The position numbers and the translations under genes were made by a program. DNA of 37,821 nucleotides from Selenomonas sp. oral taxon 126 (lineage in GTDB: Bacteria > Bacillota > Negativicutes > Selenomonadales > Selenomonadaceae): assembly GCF_001683335.1 (NCBI RefSeq), contig NZ_CP016201.1, positions 1,998,975 to 2,036,795 on the forward strand, written 5' to 3'. The notes under the pieces were generated by a model. The model did not search any database, was not told the origin of the DNA, and saw nothing but the letters and a program-made list of their open reading frames with translations. Shown one piece after another: positions 25,281 to 33,016 of the stretch. Within the stretch, counting starts at the first letter, position 1; each line of letters opens with the position of its first letter.

Positions 25281-26216
25281 ATGAATTACCGTAAGCTGGG
25301 ATTCTTCGTGTTCCTTGGGCTTCTTGTCGTCTGCGGCATCCTAGTCCTCTTGCGGGACTATGTGATCGAGAAGGCAGATCCGCAGGCGGAGCTGACCGAT
25401 CTCAGCGCCGCCTATACTGCCTCTGAGGAGATCTCCGCTGCACAGCAGCGCCTCGCGGACGGCGTTGCGCCGGCGGAGGTCGTGACGCGTCTGCAGGACG
25501 GCACGAAGCATCTGGCGATCGTGATCGACGGTCTGCCGGAGCGTGCACTGACGGAGCGTATGCTGGACGTGCTTGAGAAGCACAACGCGCCGGCGGTATT
25601 CTTCGTCGAGGGGCAGAATGCGGCGGAGCAGCCCGAGACCATCCAACGCATTTACAATACGGGCTATGAAATCGGCAACTATACCTTCGTCGGCATCAGC
25701 AGCGCTGAGAAACTCCCCACGGAGCGCCTCATCAGCGAGCTCTGCCGCACGCAGAAGGTTGTTGCAACGCTCTCTCCGAAGGCACCGACGCTCTTTCGTG
25801 CGCCGCGCACCGTGTTTACAGATCCGCTCCTCATGGCGGTGAAGGCGGCAGGGCTGGACTATGCCGTCAAGGAGAACGTGCGGCATGAGGCGGGGACGTT
25901 TCGGGATGCGGCGGATGCTGCTGCATTTGCCGCGACGATACCGCCGGGGAGCATCCTTGCCATCGGCATATCGAGACCGGTCGATCCTCCATCCAAAGAG
26001 GCGGGCAAGACGGATGATCGTCCTGCGGTGGATAAGAAACCGAATATCGAGGATCCACCGGCAGTTCGCAATACCCCGCCGCCGTCCGATCCCGCCGATG
26101 AGCTGGACTGGCTGCTCACGGCGCTTGAGGGCGCCGGCATGAGGGTCGTAGACATTCACGATTTCCGAAAGATCCGTTATATACCGGCGATTCCCGAGGC
26201 GGAACCCGTCAGATAG
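25281..26216 (+). CDS. Membrane-anchored NodB-like protein without metal ligands (probable pseudo-deacetylase)
   Basis: This 311-residue protein has one N-terminal membrane helix (about 6-24) and a periplasmic NodB-like domain (about 75-230). The fold markers are present: LAIVIDGLPE (78-87), PAVFFVEGQN (104-113), GYEIGNYT (128-135) and FRAP (172-175). The metal-binding residues are not: the DD pair reads ID (82-83), and the usual H-x3-H positions read Tyr134 and Gly138. It should bind but not deacetylate the polymer, perhaps as a scaffold. The C-terminal third is Pro/Asp-rich. It is 18 bases after the dehydrogenase gene. Confidence 0.8.
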   Translation: MNYRKLGFFVFLGLLVVCGILVLLRDYVIEKADPQAELTDLSAAYTASEEISAAQQRLADGVAPAEVVTRLQDGTKHLAIVIDGLPERALTERMLDVLEKHNAPAVFFVEGQNAAEQPETIQRIYNTGYEIGNYTFVGISSAEKLPTERLISELCRTQKVVATLSPKAPTLFRAPRTVFTDPLLMAVKAAGLDYAVKENVRHEAGTFRDAADAAAFAATIPPGSILAIGISRPVDPPSKEAGKTDDRPAVDKKPNIEDPPAVRNTPPPSDPADELDWLLTALEGAGMRVVDIHDFRKIRYIPAIPEAEPVR

Positions 26217-26230
26217 GCAGGTGAGAATAT

Positions 26231-28129
26231 TTGGCTGAACAGACAATGGGGCTTGACGAGCGGCAGAAACTGAAAGAGCTGGCGGGTCAGGCATCGGCGA
26301 CGCAGGATATCCTGTGGGAGGAAAAGCAGGATCGCCGTCTCCTCTCCCATGTGCCGGATGCGACAGGACATCGTAGCAATCACAGTCGGCGCGGTGCATC
26401 GGATGCCATGAACACCGAGGACTATGTACGCTATGAGCAGGACGCGAAGAATGGGCAGCGCTATCTGGTCGACTATCCGGTCGAGATCCGTCTGCCGGGC
26501 GGCGGCAGTCTCACGGGGCGCGCTGTCGATATATCTACGACGGGCATTCTCGTGCGGATGGATGCCACTCCAGGGCGCGTAGCGCCGACCTTTGAGGGTG
26601 ATGTGAAGCTGACCTTCGAGATCACGCCGGGGTCCATGCCTGAGGGCTATGAGATGGAGGTGAAGAAGCTCCCTGCAACGGTGGCGCGCCGCTTCGAGAC
26701 GGATGCCGGCATCCTCTACGGCATGGAGTTCAAAAAGAGTCTTGCAGAGTATGCCGCCGCACAGCGGCGCGATTATATGCTGTGGATCGCATCGTTTTTT
26801 CTGGCGGTCATTGCATTCATCATCGTGCTCATGCGCGCGGAGTCCGTCATCTACTTCAAGTTCAACCGCTGGCTTTATCTCTACAGCATCATCGCGGCGA
26901 CCTTCCTCCTGACACGCTATCTCTTTGCGTCCTTCTATCGTCCCGTGCGCATTGATCCGGATTTTACGCCCGGCGTATCCATCATCATCCCCTGTTTCGA
27001 TGAGGAGGAGTGGATTCAGCGGACGATTCATAGCTGCATCAATCAGGACTATCCCGTGGACAAGCTGGAGGTCATCGTCGTGGATGACCACTCAAATGAC
27101 CGCTCCGCAGAGCGTGTGCAGGAGATGATCGACCAGCTCAAGGCGGCGGATACGAGCGACAACGCCTATCGTGTTGCCGAGCGCATCCGTTTCCTGCAGC
27201 AGCCGTTCAACATGGGCAAGCGCGACGCCATGGCGCGCGGGGCGCGCGAGGCAAAGCACGAGCTGCTGGTATTCGTGGACTCGGACAGCTTCCTCGATCC
27301 CTTTGCCGTGCGCAACATTGTGCAGCCGTTCAAGGACAAGGAGATGGGCGGTGTCTCCGGCCGCACGGACGTGGCGAATACCTATACGAATGCCCTGACG
27401 AAGATGCAGGCGGTGCGTTATTCGGTTGCCTTCCGCATCATGAAGGCAGCGGAGGGCTATTTCGATGCGGCGACCTGCCTCTCGGGACCTCTTTCCTGCT
27501 ACCGCAAGGATCTCGTGCTGAAATATCTGGATGACTGGCTGAATCAGACCTTCCTCGGACAGAAGGCGACGTTCGGGGACGATCGCAGCATGACGAATTT
27601 TATCCTGCGTCACAATCGGACGACGTATCAGGATACCGCCGTCTGTATGACGATTGTGCCGCGTTCGTACAACGTGTTCCTGCGTCAGCAGATGCGCTGG
27701 AAACGCTCGTGGCTGCGCGAGTCGCTGATTGCCTCGCGCTTCATGTGGAAGAAGGAGCCGTTCACGTCGCTCGGCTTCTACATGGGTGTCCTCGTTCCGA
27801 TTGCGGCACCCATCATCGTGCTTTACAATTTCATCTATGTGCCGATCATGCACAGGGTTTTCCCCACGAGCTTCATCATCGGCATGATGATGATGGCTCT
27901 GCTCATGAGCATGGCGCAACTCTTCATTCGCCGCAGCACGACGTGGATCTACGCGCTGTGGTTCTGCATCTACTATGAGGCGGTGCTGCTCTGGCAGATG
28001 CCGGTCGCATGGGTCACGTTCTGGAAGACGACGTGGGGCACACGCCTCACACAGGCGGATTTGGATGAATTGAAAAAGAAGCAGGAGAAGGAACAGGCGA
28101 AGAAGATGCAGGTGGGAGGGGCAGGATGA
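26231..28129 (+). CDS. PilZ-domain, hyaluronan-synthase-like processive glycosyltransferase
   Basis: This 632-residue membrane protein has a cytoplasmic PilZ domain (about 74-170), two membrane helices (186-201, 214-234), a GT2 catalytic domain (about 247-500) and further C-terminal helices. Catalytic motifs are VVDD (283-286), DSD (350-352), GDD (449-451) and QQMRW (486-490). The stretches CLSGPLSCYRKD, NQTFLGQKATFGDDRSMTN and FLRQQMRWKRSWLRES closely resemble streptococcal hyaluronan synthase. The PilZ part keeps DISTTG (100-105), but its upstream motif reads R77-x3-D81 instead of R-x3-R, so c-di-GMP binding is not assured. The start is TTG at 26231. It probably polymerises and extrudes a GlcNAc/uronic-type polymer, regulated by c-di-GMP. 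Confidence 0.87.
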   Translation: MAEQTMGLDERQKLKELAGQASATQDILWEEKQDRRLLSHVPDATGHRSNHSRRGASDAMNTEDYVRYEQDAKNGQRYLVDYPVEIRLPGGGSLTGRAVDISTTGILVRMDATPGRVAPTFEGDVKLTFEITPGSMPEGYEMEVKKLPATVARRFETDAGILYGMEFKKSLAEYAAAQRRDYMLWIASFFLAVIAFIIVLMRAESVIYFKFNRWLYLYSIIAATFLLTRYLFASFYRPVRIDPDFTPGVSIIIPCFDEEEWIQRTIHSCINQDYPVDKLEVIVVDDHSNDRSAERVQEMIDQLKAADTSDNAYRVAERIRFLQQPFNMGKRDAMARGAREAKHELLVFVDSDSFLDPFAVRNIVQPFKDKEMGGVSGRTDVANTYTNALTKMQAVRYSVAFRIMKAAEGYFDAATCLSGPLSCYRKDLVLKYLDDWLNQTFLGQKATFGDDRSMTNFILRHNRTTYQDTAVCMTIVPRSYNVFLRQQMRWKRSWLRESLIASRFMWKKEPFTSLGFYMGVLVPIAAPIIVLYNFIYVPIMHRVFPTSFIIGMMMMALLMSMAQLFIRRSTTWIYALWFCIYYEAVLLWQMPVAWVTFWKTTWGTRLTQADLDELKKKQEKEQAKKMQVGGAG

Positions 28130-30033
28130 AGGAGAAGGAAGCCCCGCAGAATCTTACGGGTGAAATCGGTCTTGAGGATTTTACGAGGCGGAAGAACCGA
28201 TGGAAGAAGCTGCGCGTCGGCGTAGAGGTTATGATTCTGCTCGCGACGCTGTACGTCGTTGCAAATCTCTTCTTTACATTTAAGACGTATCAGCCCTTTG
28301 CCGACGCGGATGTGAGCACTGAGGATCGCGGCTTTATTGCACTTTCCTACTTCGGTGTTGACCGCATCGGCGATACGAGTACGCTCATCGGCAAGGAGCA
28401 GCTGCGCAGACAGCTGACGGAACTGCACAATCAGGGCTATGTGACGATCACGCAGCGGGATATTCTCGACTACTATCGCAATGGGAAGCCGCTGCCGCCG
28501 CGTGCGCTCTATCTGATGTTCGAGGATGGGCGACGGGATACGGCGATCTTTGCGCAGGAGATCATGGAGGATCTCAACTTCAAGGCGACAATCATGACCT
28601 ATCCCGAGAAGTTTGCACACAAGGATCCTAAATTTTTGGAACCGAAGGATCTCCGCGAGATGGAGGCATCCTCGTTCTGGGAATTGGGCACGAACGGCTA
28701 CCGCCTCGAATACATCAACGTCTTTGACCGCTATGACAATTTCATCGGGGAGGTCGATCCCCTGCGCTTTGATATGATTCGTCCCTATCTCGGCCGCCGT
28801 TACAATCACTATCTGATGGACTATATTCGGGACAAGGACTATCTGCCCATAGAGAGTGACCGTCATATGAAGGAGCGCGTAAGCTATGACTATATGCGGC
28901 TGCGCGACATCTATGAGGTGGAGCTCGGCTATGTGCCGCAGACCCATGTGCTGATGCACGCGAATACGGGGAGATTCGGCAACAATCCGCGCGTCAGTGC
29001 GGTCAATGAGCGTTGGATTCGCGAACTTTTCCCGATGAACTTCAACCGCGAGGGCTTTGTGCTGAATGAGCGGGGGAGCAGCCTCTACGATCTGACGCGG
29101 ATGCAGCCGCAGCCATATTGGCCGATCAACCACCTCCTCATGCGGATCAAATACGATACGAACGACGATATTGTCTTTGTAGAGGGGGAGCAGGAGAGCC
29201 GCCGCGCGTGGGAGCTCATGGAGGGCGCGCTCGAGATGCGGGATGAGTCCCTCATCCTGACGACGCTGCCGGAGGGGAGAGCCCTCGCCCGTCTCGTGGA
29301 GGGCGCTGAACCACGCGATCTGCGTCTGGAGGCGCGCATGGAGGGCAATGCCTTCGGTGCGCAGCAGATCTATCTGCGCAGCTCGCCCGATCTTAGCAAT
29401 GCGATCTGCGTGCAGCTCGTGAACAATTACCTCGTTGTCGAGGAGATCATCGGCGGAGCGGAACGTATAATCTACCGCGAAAAACTGCCTGTCATTCTCG
29501 AGGAGACGATTCCCTCCGTGGAGGAGGATCGGCGTGACGCGTTGGTGCGTGAGAATGAGGCGTTTGCGCGCTATGCGCCCTCGCCCCTTGCCGCACGAGA
29601 ATACCTCGGACGTGCAGAGGCACTGCGCGATGAGCCTGTCCCCACAGTTGCCGACGGCGCAGAGCCGTACGAGGGGACGGAGAGCTTTCATCGGCGCAGC
29701 AATCACAAGATTGTGATCCTCCTGCGCGATGAGCTCCTGTCGGTCGAGATCGATGGTCACATGGGACCGGAGGATCTGCCGGTGCGCATTACGGATCGCG
29801 GCGGCATCTTCCTCGGTGCCTCGTGGCAAGGCGAGGCGTGGAGTCAGCGGAACCTTGCTGACGATGTATATGACGGCATCTTCCATCAGGTGCGTCTCCT
29901 ATCGCATACCGGCCGCGCGGGCAGCGACGAGCGCGTCATCTATACCAGCGAGTATACGGGCTGGGAGAAGACGAAGAAGAATATGGAGGAGCGCTGGGAT
30001 GCCCTCATCGACTGGTTCTTGGAGTATTTGTAA
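28126..30033 (+). CDS. Membrane-anchored polysaccharide-deacetylase-like protein with C-terminal beta-rich region (probable pseudoenzyme)
   Basis: This 635-residue protein has one membrane helix (about 31-51) and then a region like the N-terminal domain of PgaB-type deacetylases: the lead-in QLRRQLTELHNQGYVTITQRD, RALYLMFEDG (126-135) and DLREMEASSFWELGTNGYRLE (175-195). In active enzymes these read FDDG and GSHTYDLH; here Asp becomes Glu133 and the two His positions are Asn190 and Glu195, so zinc-dependent deacetylation looks lost. Residues after about 380 (for example LRLEARMEGNAFGAQQIYLRS) are beta-rich and could form a carbohydrate-binding jelly roll. It overlaps the synthase gene by four bases, which implies close partnership. 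Confidence 0.75.
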   Translation: MKEKEAPQNLTGEIGLEDFTRRKNRWKKLRVGVEVMILLATLYVVANLFFTFKTYQPFADADVSTEDRGFIALSYFGVDRIGDTSTLIGKEQLRRQLTELHNQGYVTITQRDILDYYRNGKPLPPRALYLMFEDGRRDTAIFAQEIMEDLNFKATIMTYPEKFAHKDPKFLEPKDLREMEASSFWELGTNGYRLEYINVFDRYDNFIGEVDPLRFDMIRPYLGRRYNHYLMDYIRDKDYLPIESDRHMKERVSYDYMRLRDIYEVELGYVPQTHVLMHANTGRFGNNPRVSAVNERWIRELFPMNFNREGFVLNERGSSLYDLTRMQPQPYWPINHLLMRIKYDTNDDIVFVEGEQESRRAWELMEGALEMRDESLILTTLPEGRALARLVEGAEPRDLRLEARMEGNAFGAQQIYLRSSPDLSNAICVQLVNNYLVVEEIIGGAERIIYREKLPVILEETIPSVEEDRRDALVRENEAFARYAPSPLAAREYLGRAEALRDEPVPTVADGAEPYEGTESFHRRSNHKIVILLRDELLSVEIDGHMGPEDLPVRITDRGGIFLGASWQGEAWSQRNLADDVYDGIFHQVRLLSHTGRAGSDERVIYTSEYTGWEKTKKNMEERWDALIDWFLEYL

Positions 30034-30057
30034 TAGAGATATGGAGGAGAATGATAT

Positions 30058-31083
30058 ATGCGTTCGGGCATGATCTGCCTGCTGTTCCTCATGTGCGTGC
30101 TGATCGGGGGCTGTGTGGAGGCAGAGCCTCTGAGGAGCGGACATCATCCGCCCGTACATCTGACCTCATGGCATACCTACTGGGATATGGAGGCGGGCAG
30201 TCAGGATCATGCGGCGCTTCGAAAAAAGCTGGATGCCATCTCCTACTTCGCCGTTTGCTACGATGAGCACGATGCACTCTATGTGCCGGACTCAGTTCGC
30301 GCGATGGCGGCGGAGTACAAGGGGAAAAAGGTCGAGACCTATCTGAGCTTCGTGAATGACATCGTGGGCAAGCGCCGCTCGGAAAAGGATCGAGAGCTGC
30401 TGTGGCGGCTGCTGCGTGACGATGCAGCGATCGATCATACCGTCGCGGAGATTGTGGCGCTTGCAAAGGAATTCGATGTCTACGGTGTGGAGCTGGACTA
30501 TGAGAACTTCGCAAAGGACGAGAAGCTCCTGCAGCGCTATCTTGTCTTTACCTACCGCCTGTCGATGGCGTGTGTGCAGAACAATCTGAAGCTGCGCATC
30601 GTGCTCGAGCCGTCCGTACCGTTTGATGCGGGGTTTGCGAAAGGCCCTGAATACGTCGTCATGTTATACAATCTCCACGGCAAGCATAGCGGCCCCGGGG
30701 CGAAGGCGGATCGCGCCTTCATCGAGAAGACGCTGGCAAAGATGGAGGCTCTGCCCGAAAAGCGCGCTGTCGCCCTTGCGACCGGCGGCTGTCTGTGGCA
30801 GGACTACGGCCTGTTCGGACTCAAGACAGGCGAGCGGAGCTTTATCACGGAACGTGAGGCGGTCGCACTCGCTGAGCAGCACCATGCAGTACCGGAGCGG
30901 GACGAGGAGAGTGCGGCACTTCATTTTACCTTTGAAGCGGATGGACATGAGACCGAGGTCTGGTACGCAGACAGTGAGACGCTGAATGCGTGGATCACCT
31001 TTGCCGCCAATCACGGCATTGCGTCCGTGAGCATATGGCGTCTGGGAGGAAATGTGGACATTGGTCAGCTGCGCAGTCAATAA
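30058..31083 (+). CDS. GH18-like lipoprotein
   Basis: This 341-residue protein has a lipoprotein signal with lipobox IGGC (Cys19). The mature part resembles GH18-type TIM barrels: YGVELDYENF (142-151) corresponds to the DxxDxDxE motif, keeping Asp147 and the catalytic Glu149, while YVVMLYNLHGKHSGPG matches the later barrel segment. It may hydrolyse or hold the exported polymer in the periplasm or at the outer membrane, as the glycoside-hydrolase half of PgaB does in PNAG systems. A GGAGG stands shortly before the start. It lies between two NodB-type genes in the same run. Substrate unknown. Confidence 0.72.
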   Translation: MRSGMICLLFLMCVLIGGCVEAEPLRSGHHPPVHLTSWHTYWDMEAGSQDHAALRKKLDAISYFAVCYDEHDALYVPDSVRAMAAEYKGKKVETYLSFVNDIVGKRRSEKDRELLWRLLRDDAAIDHTVAEIVALAKEFDVYGVELDYENFAKDEKLLQRYLVFTYRLSMACVQNNLKLRIVLEPSVPFDAGFAKGPEYVVMLYNLHGKHSGPGAKADRAFIEKTLAKMEALPEKRAVALATGGCLWQDYGLFGLKTGERSFITEREAVALAEQHHAVPERDEESAALHFTFEADGHETEVWYADSETLNAWITFAANHGIASVSIWRLGGNVDIGQLRSQ

Positions 31084-31114
31084 AAATGTTTTTAGTGTGA
31101 AAGGGGAGAGGTTT

Positions 31115-32857
31115 ATGCGGAACAGGAATGCGCTCCGCATTCTGATCGGCGTATTCTGCCTCCTCAGTCTGTGCGTCGGTATGAAAGAAGCTGCAGCGGC
31201 GGACTATCAAGAGCTGCGCGCGGCAAATGGCGGACGGATTGCACAGGCGCAAAGATTCATCACAACGGTGAAGCCTGCTGTCATATTTACCTTTGGCGGT
31301 CTTTCCAAACAGGAACCACTGGATGACATACTGAACGAGATGGCGGCGCGGGGCATGCGAGGGACGTTCTTCGTCACGGAGCGTGAGATTCAGCGCAATG
31401 GGGACAATATTGCGCGCATTGTTGCGGCGGGGCAGGATCTCGGCATCGGTCTGCGCCCCGAGGAGGGCGCGGACTTCGACGCCTACTGTGCGCAGATCGA
31501 GCGGATTCAGACCGCGCTGCGCACGCGCTGGGGCGTGGAGACGAATATCGTGCGTCAGATGTCGGGAGCAGATGAGGAGGCAATCGGGGAGGCGGTCTCC
31601 GCGATGGGCTGCGTGCTTGTCGGGCAGGGGCTGAACGTCGTGCAGTCGAAGCACAAGGACGCACAGACGGCGGAGGAACTGATGCCGCAGCTCTTCGGAC
31701 GCTGGACGACCTCACTGAACCGTGGAGAGATCGTCTACCTGCGTACGGATTTCTATACGCGGTCAGCGCTGACGGGAGAAATCTTCCGCGCGATCATTGC
31801 AGAAAAGCTCGATAATATCGCCTACGCAGCGCCGGGGGCTTCGAATGCGCAGCTTCGGCAGGATCGTCAGGAGTCCGGATATACGGTTGCCTCCGTGCAG
31901 GATGTCTTGGCGGATACTGCGGCGCTCTATACATATCCTGTGGATATGGACGCACTGCCCGAAGAGATGCGCCCCTATGTTCGTGCGGAAAAACTTGAGG
32001 GGAGCGCCCTTATGAAGGAGTTTTTCAAACGCTACGTTGGCGCGCCCGAGGTTGGAGAGACGGATCGTATGCTGGATTTTTCCCGCGTGGAAATGCGGCA
32101 GGCGGATCGAACGGGGATTGTCAAGACGGTTGCAGATAATACGATCTTCCTGAGTTTTGACGACTGGGGCAGTGACGATTCGATCAACCATATTCTCTAC
32201 GTTCTGCGCAAGCATAAGGTGCAGGGGACATTCTTCGTCATCACATGGAACATCCATAACAATCCGAATCTCCTGCGCGCGATTGCGGCGGAGGGGCATG
32301 AGATCGGCAGCCATACGGACGGACACAAGCCGATGACGATTCAGGATGAGAAGGGGCGTCAGATCCCTGTGCAGAATCCCGAGGAATACAATGAGGATGT
32401 GCGCTCCTCCTATGAGAAGCTCGCGGCGACCGTCGGCGATATGAAGCTGCCCTCGGGGCGCTATGCACTCACGCGTCTCCTGCGCCCGCCGACGCTTGCA
32501 GTCAGCCGCATGGGTGTTGCGGCGATTCTCAACAATGGGTTTACCTATGTCGTCAATGGCAGCGGCAGCACGGAGGACTACAGCACGGTATCGATGGAGT
32601 CGTTGGTCGGCATTCTGCATAATCTGACACATGAGGAGGATGGTTCGGTCAAGCGCGGTGCAATCCTCGTTATGCACATGAGTTCTACAGCTGCTCGTAC
32701 GGCAGTGGCGCTTGATATACTGCTCACGGCAAACGACAGTCTGCCCGATGGGCATCCCGGCAAGTTCAAGGTAGGCCTGCTCGGTGACTATCTCACAGGT
32801 GACTACGATCAGTCCATGAAGCAGGTGAAGCCCGCAGCAGGTTATCATTTGCACTAA
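31115..32857 (+). CDS. Exported polysaccharide deacetylase with two NodB-like domains, the second intact
   Basis: This 580-residue protein has a signal peptide (about 1-29). A first NodB-like fold (about 53-260) is degenerate: VIFTFGGLS replaces FDDG and LGIGLRPEEG replaces the SHTxxxH segment. The second (about 340-545) is complete: LSFDDWG (Asp349, Asp350), GSHTDGH (His400, His404), LLRPPT (455-460) and LVMH (His521). It should remove N-acetyl groups from the polymer and is the only protein of the locus with a complete set. The frame opens at 31052 inside the previous gene, but GGGGAGAGG just before the ATG at 31115 and the signal peptide fix the start. A repeat with terminator-like hairpin follows three bases after the stop. 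Confidence 0.85.
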   Translation: MRNRNALRILIGVFCLLSLCVGMKEAAAADYQELRAANGGRIAQAQRFITTVKPAVIFTFGGLSKQEPLDDILNEMAARGMRGTFFVTEREIQRNGDNIARIVAAGQDLGIGLRPEEGADFDAYCAQIERIQTALRTRWGVETNIVRQMSGADEEAIGEAVSAMGCVLVGQGLNVVQSKHKDAQTAEELMPQLFGRWTTSLNRGEIVYLRTDFYTRSALTGEIFRAIIAEKLDNIAYAAPGASNAQLRQDRQESGYTVASVQDVLADTAALYTYPVDMDALPEEMRPYVRAEKLEGSALMKEFFKRYVGAPEVGETDRMLDFSRVEMRQADRTGIVKTVADNTIFLSFDDWGSDDSINHILYVLRKHKVQGTFFVITWNIHNNPNLLRAIAAEGHEIGSHTDGHKPMTIQDEKGRQIPVQNPEEYNEDVRSSYEKLAATVGDMKLPSGRYALTRLLRPPTLAVSRMGVAAILNNGFTYVVNGSGSTEDYSTVSMESLVGILHNLTHEEDGSVKRGAILVMHMSSTAARTAVALDILLTANDSLPDGHPGKFKVGLLGDYLTGDYDQSMKQVKPAAGYHLH

Positions 32858-32860
32858 AAA

Positions 32861-32909
32861 GGCTGTTGTACGAAGTCGTTTTGACTCGTACAACAGCCTT
32901 TTGTTTGTA
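32861..32909 (+). terminator. Hairpin I of repeat copy 3, acting as intrinsic terminator of the polysaccharide operon
   Basis: GGCTGTTGTACGA (32861-32873) pairs perfectly over 13 bases with TCGTACAACAGCC (32886-32898), followed by TTTTGTTTGTA. It starts three bases after the stop codon of the last gene. Confidence 0.82.
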
Positions 32910-33009
32910 TTGTCCGGACGCTCAAAGCGCCCCTTCCACCGCTTACGCGGTCCCCCTCCCCCGTACCGACGGGGGAGGCTTTCCCTTACGGCATATCGAG
33001 AGCAGCCCT
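32861..33009 (+). repeat. Structured dispersed repeat, copy 3
   Basis: In order: hairpin I (32861-32898), TTTTGTTTGTATTGTCC, CAAAGCGCCCCT, hairpin II ACCGC/GCGGT (32938-32951) and hairpin III CTCCCCCGT/ACGGGGGAG (32956-32977, 4-base loop), then TTACGG and CGAGAGCAGC as in copy 2. The closing AGGGGCGCT arm present in copies 1 and 2 is missing. It fills the space between the last polysaccharide gene and the convergent speD-like gene. Confidence 0.85.
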
Positions 33010-33016
33010 TTTTTAC

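Noticed and set aside
27973-29886. 637-codon minus-strand ORF opposite the deacetylase-like gene
   Set aside because: Shadow frame: no ribosome-binding site or domain, and the opposite strand fits the operon with a four-base overlap.
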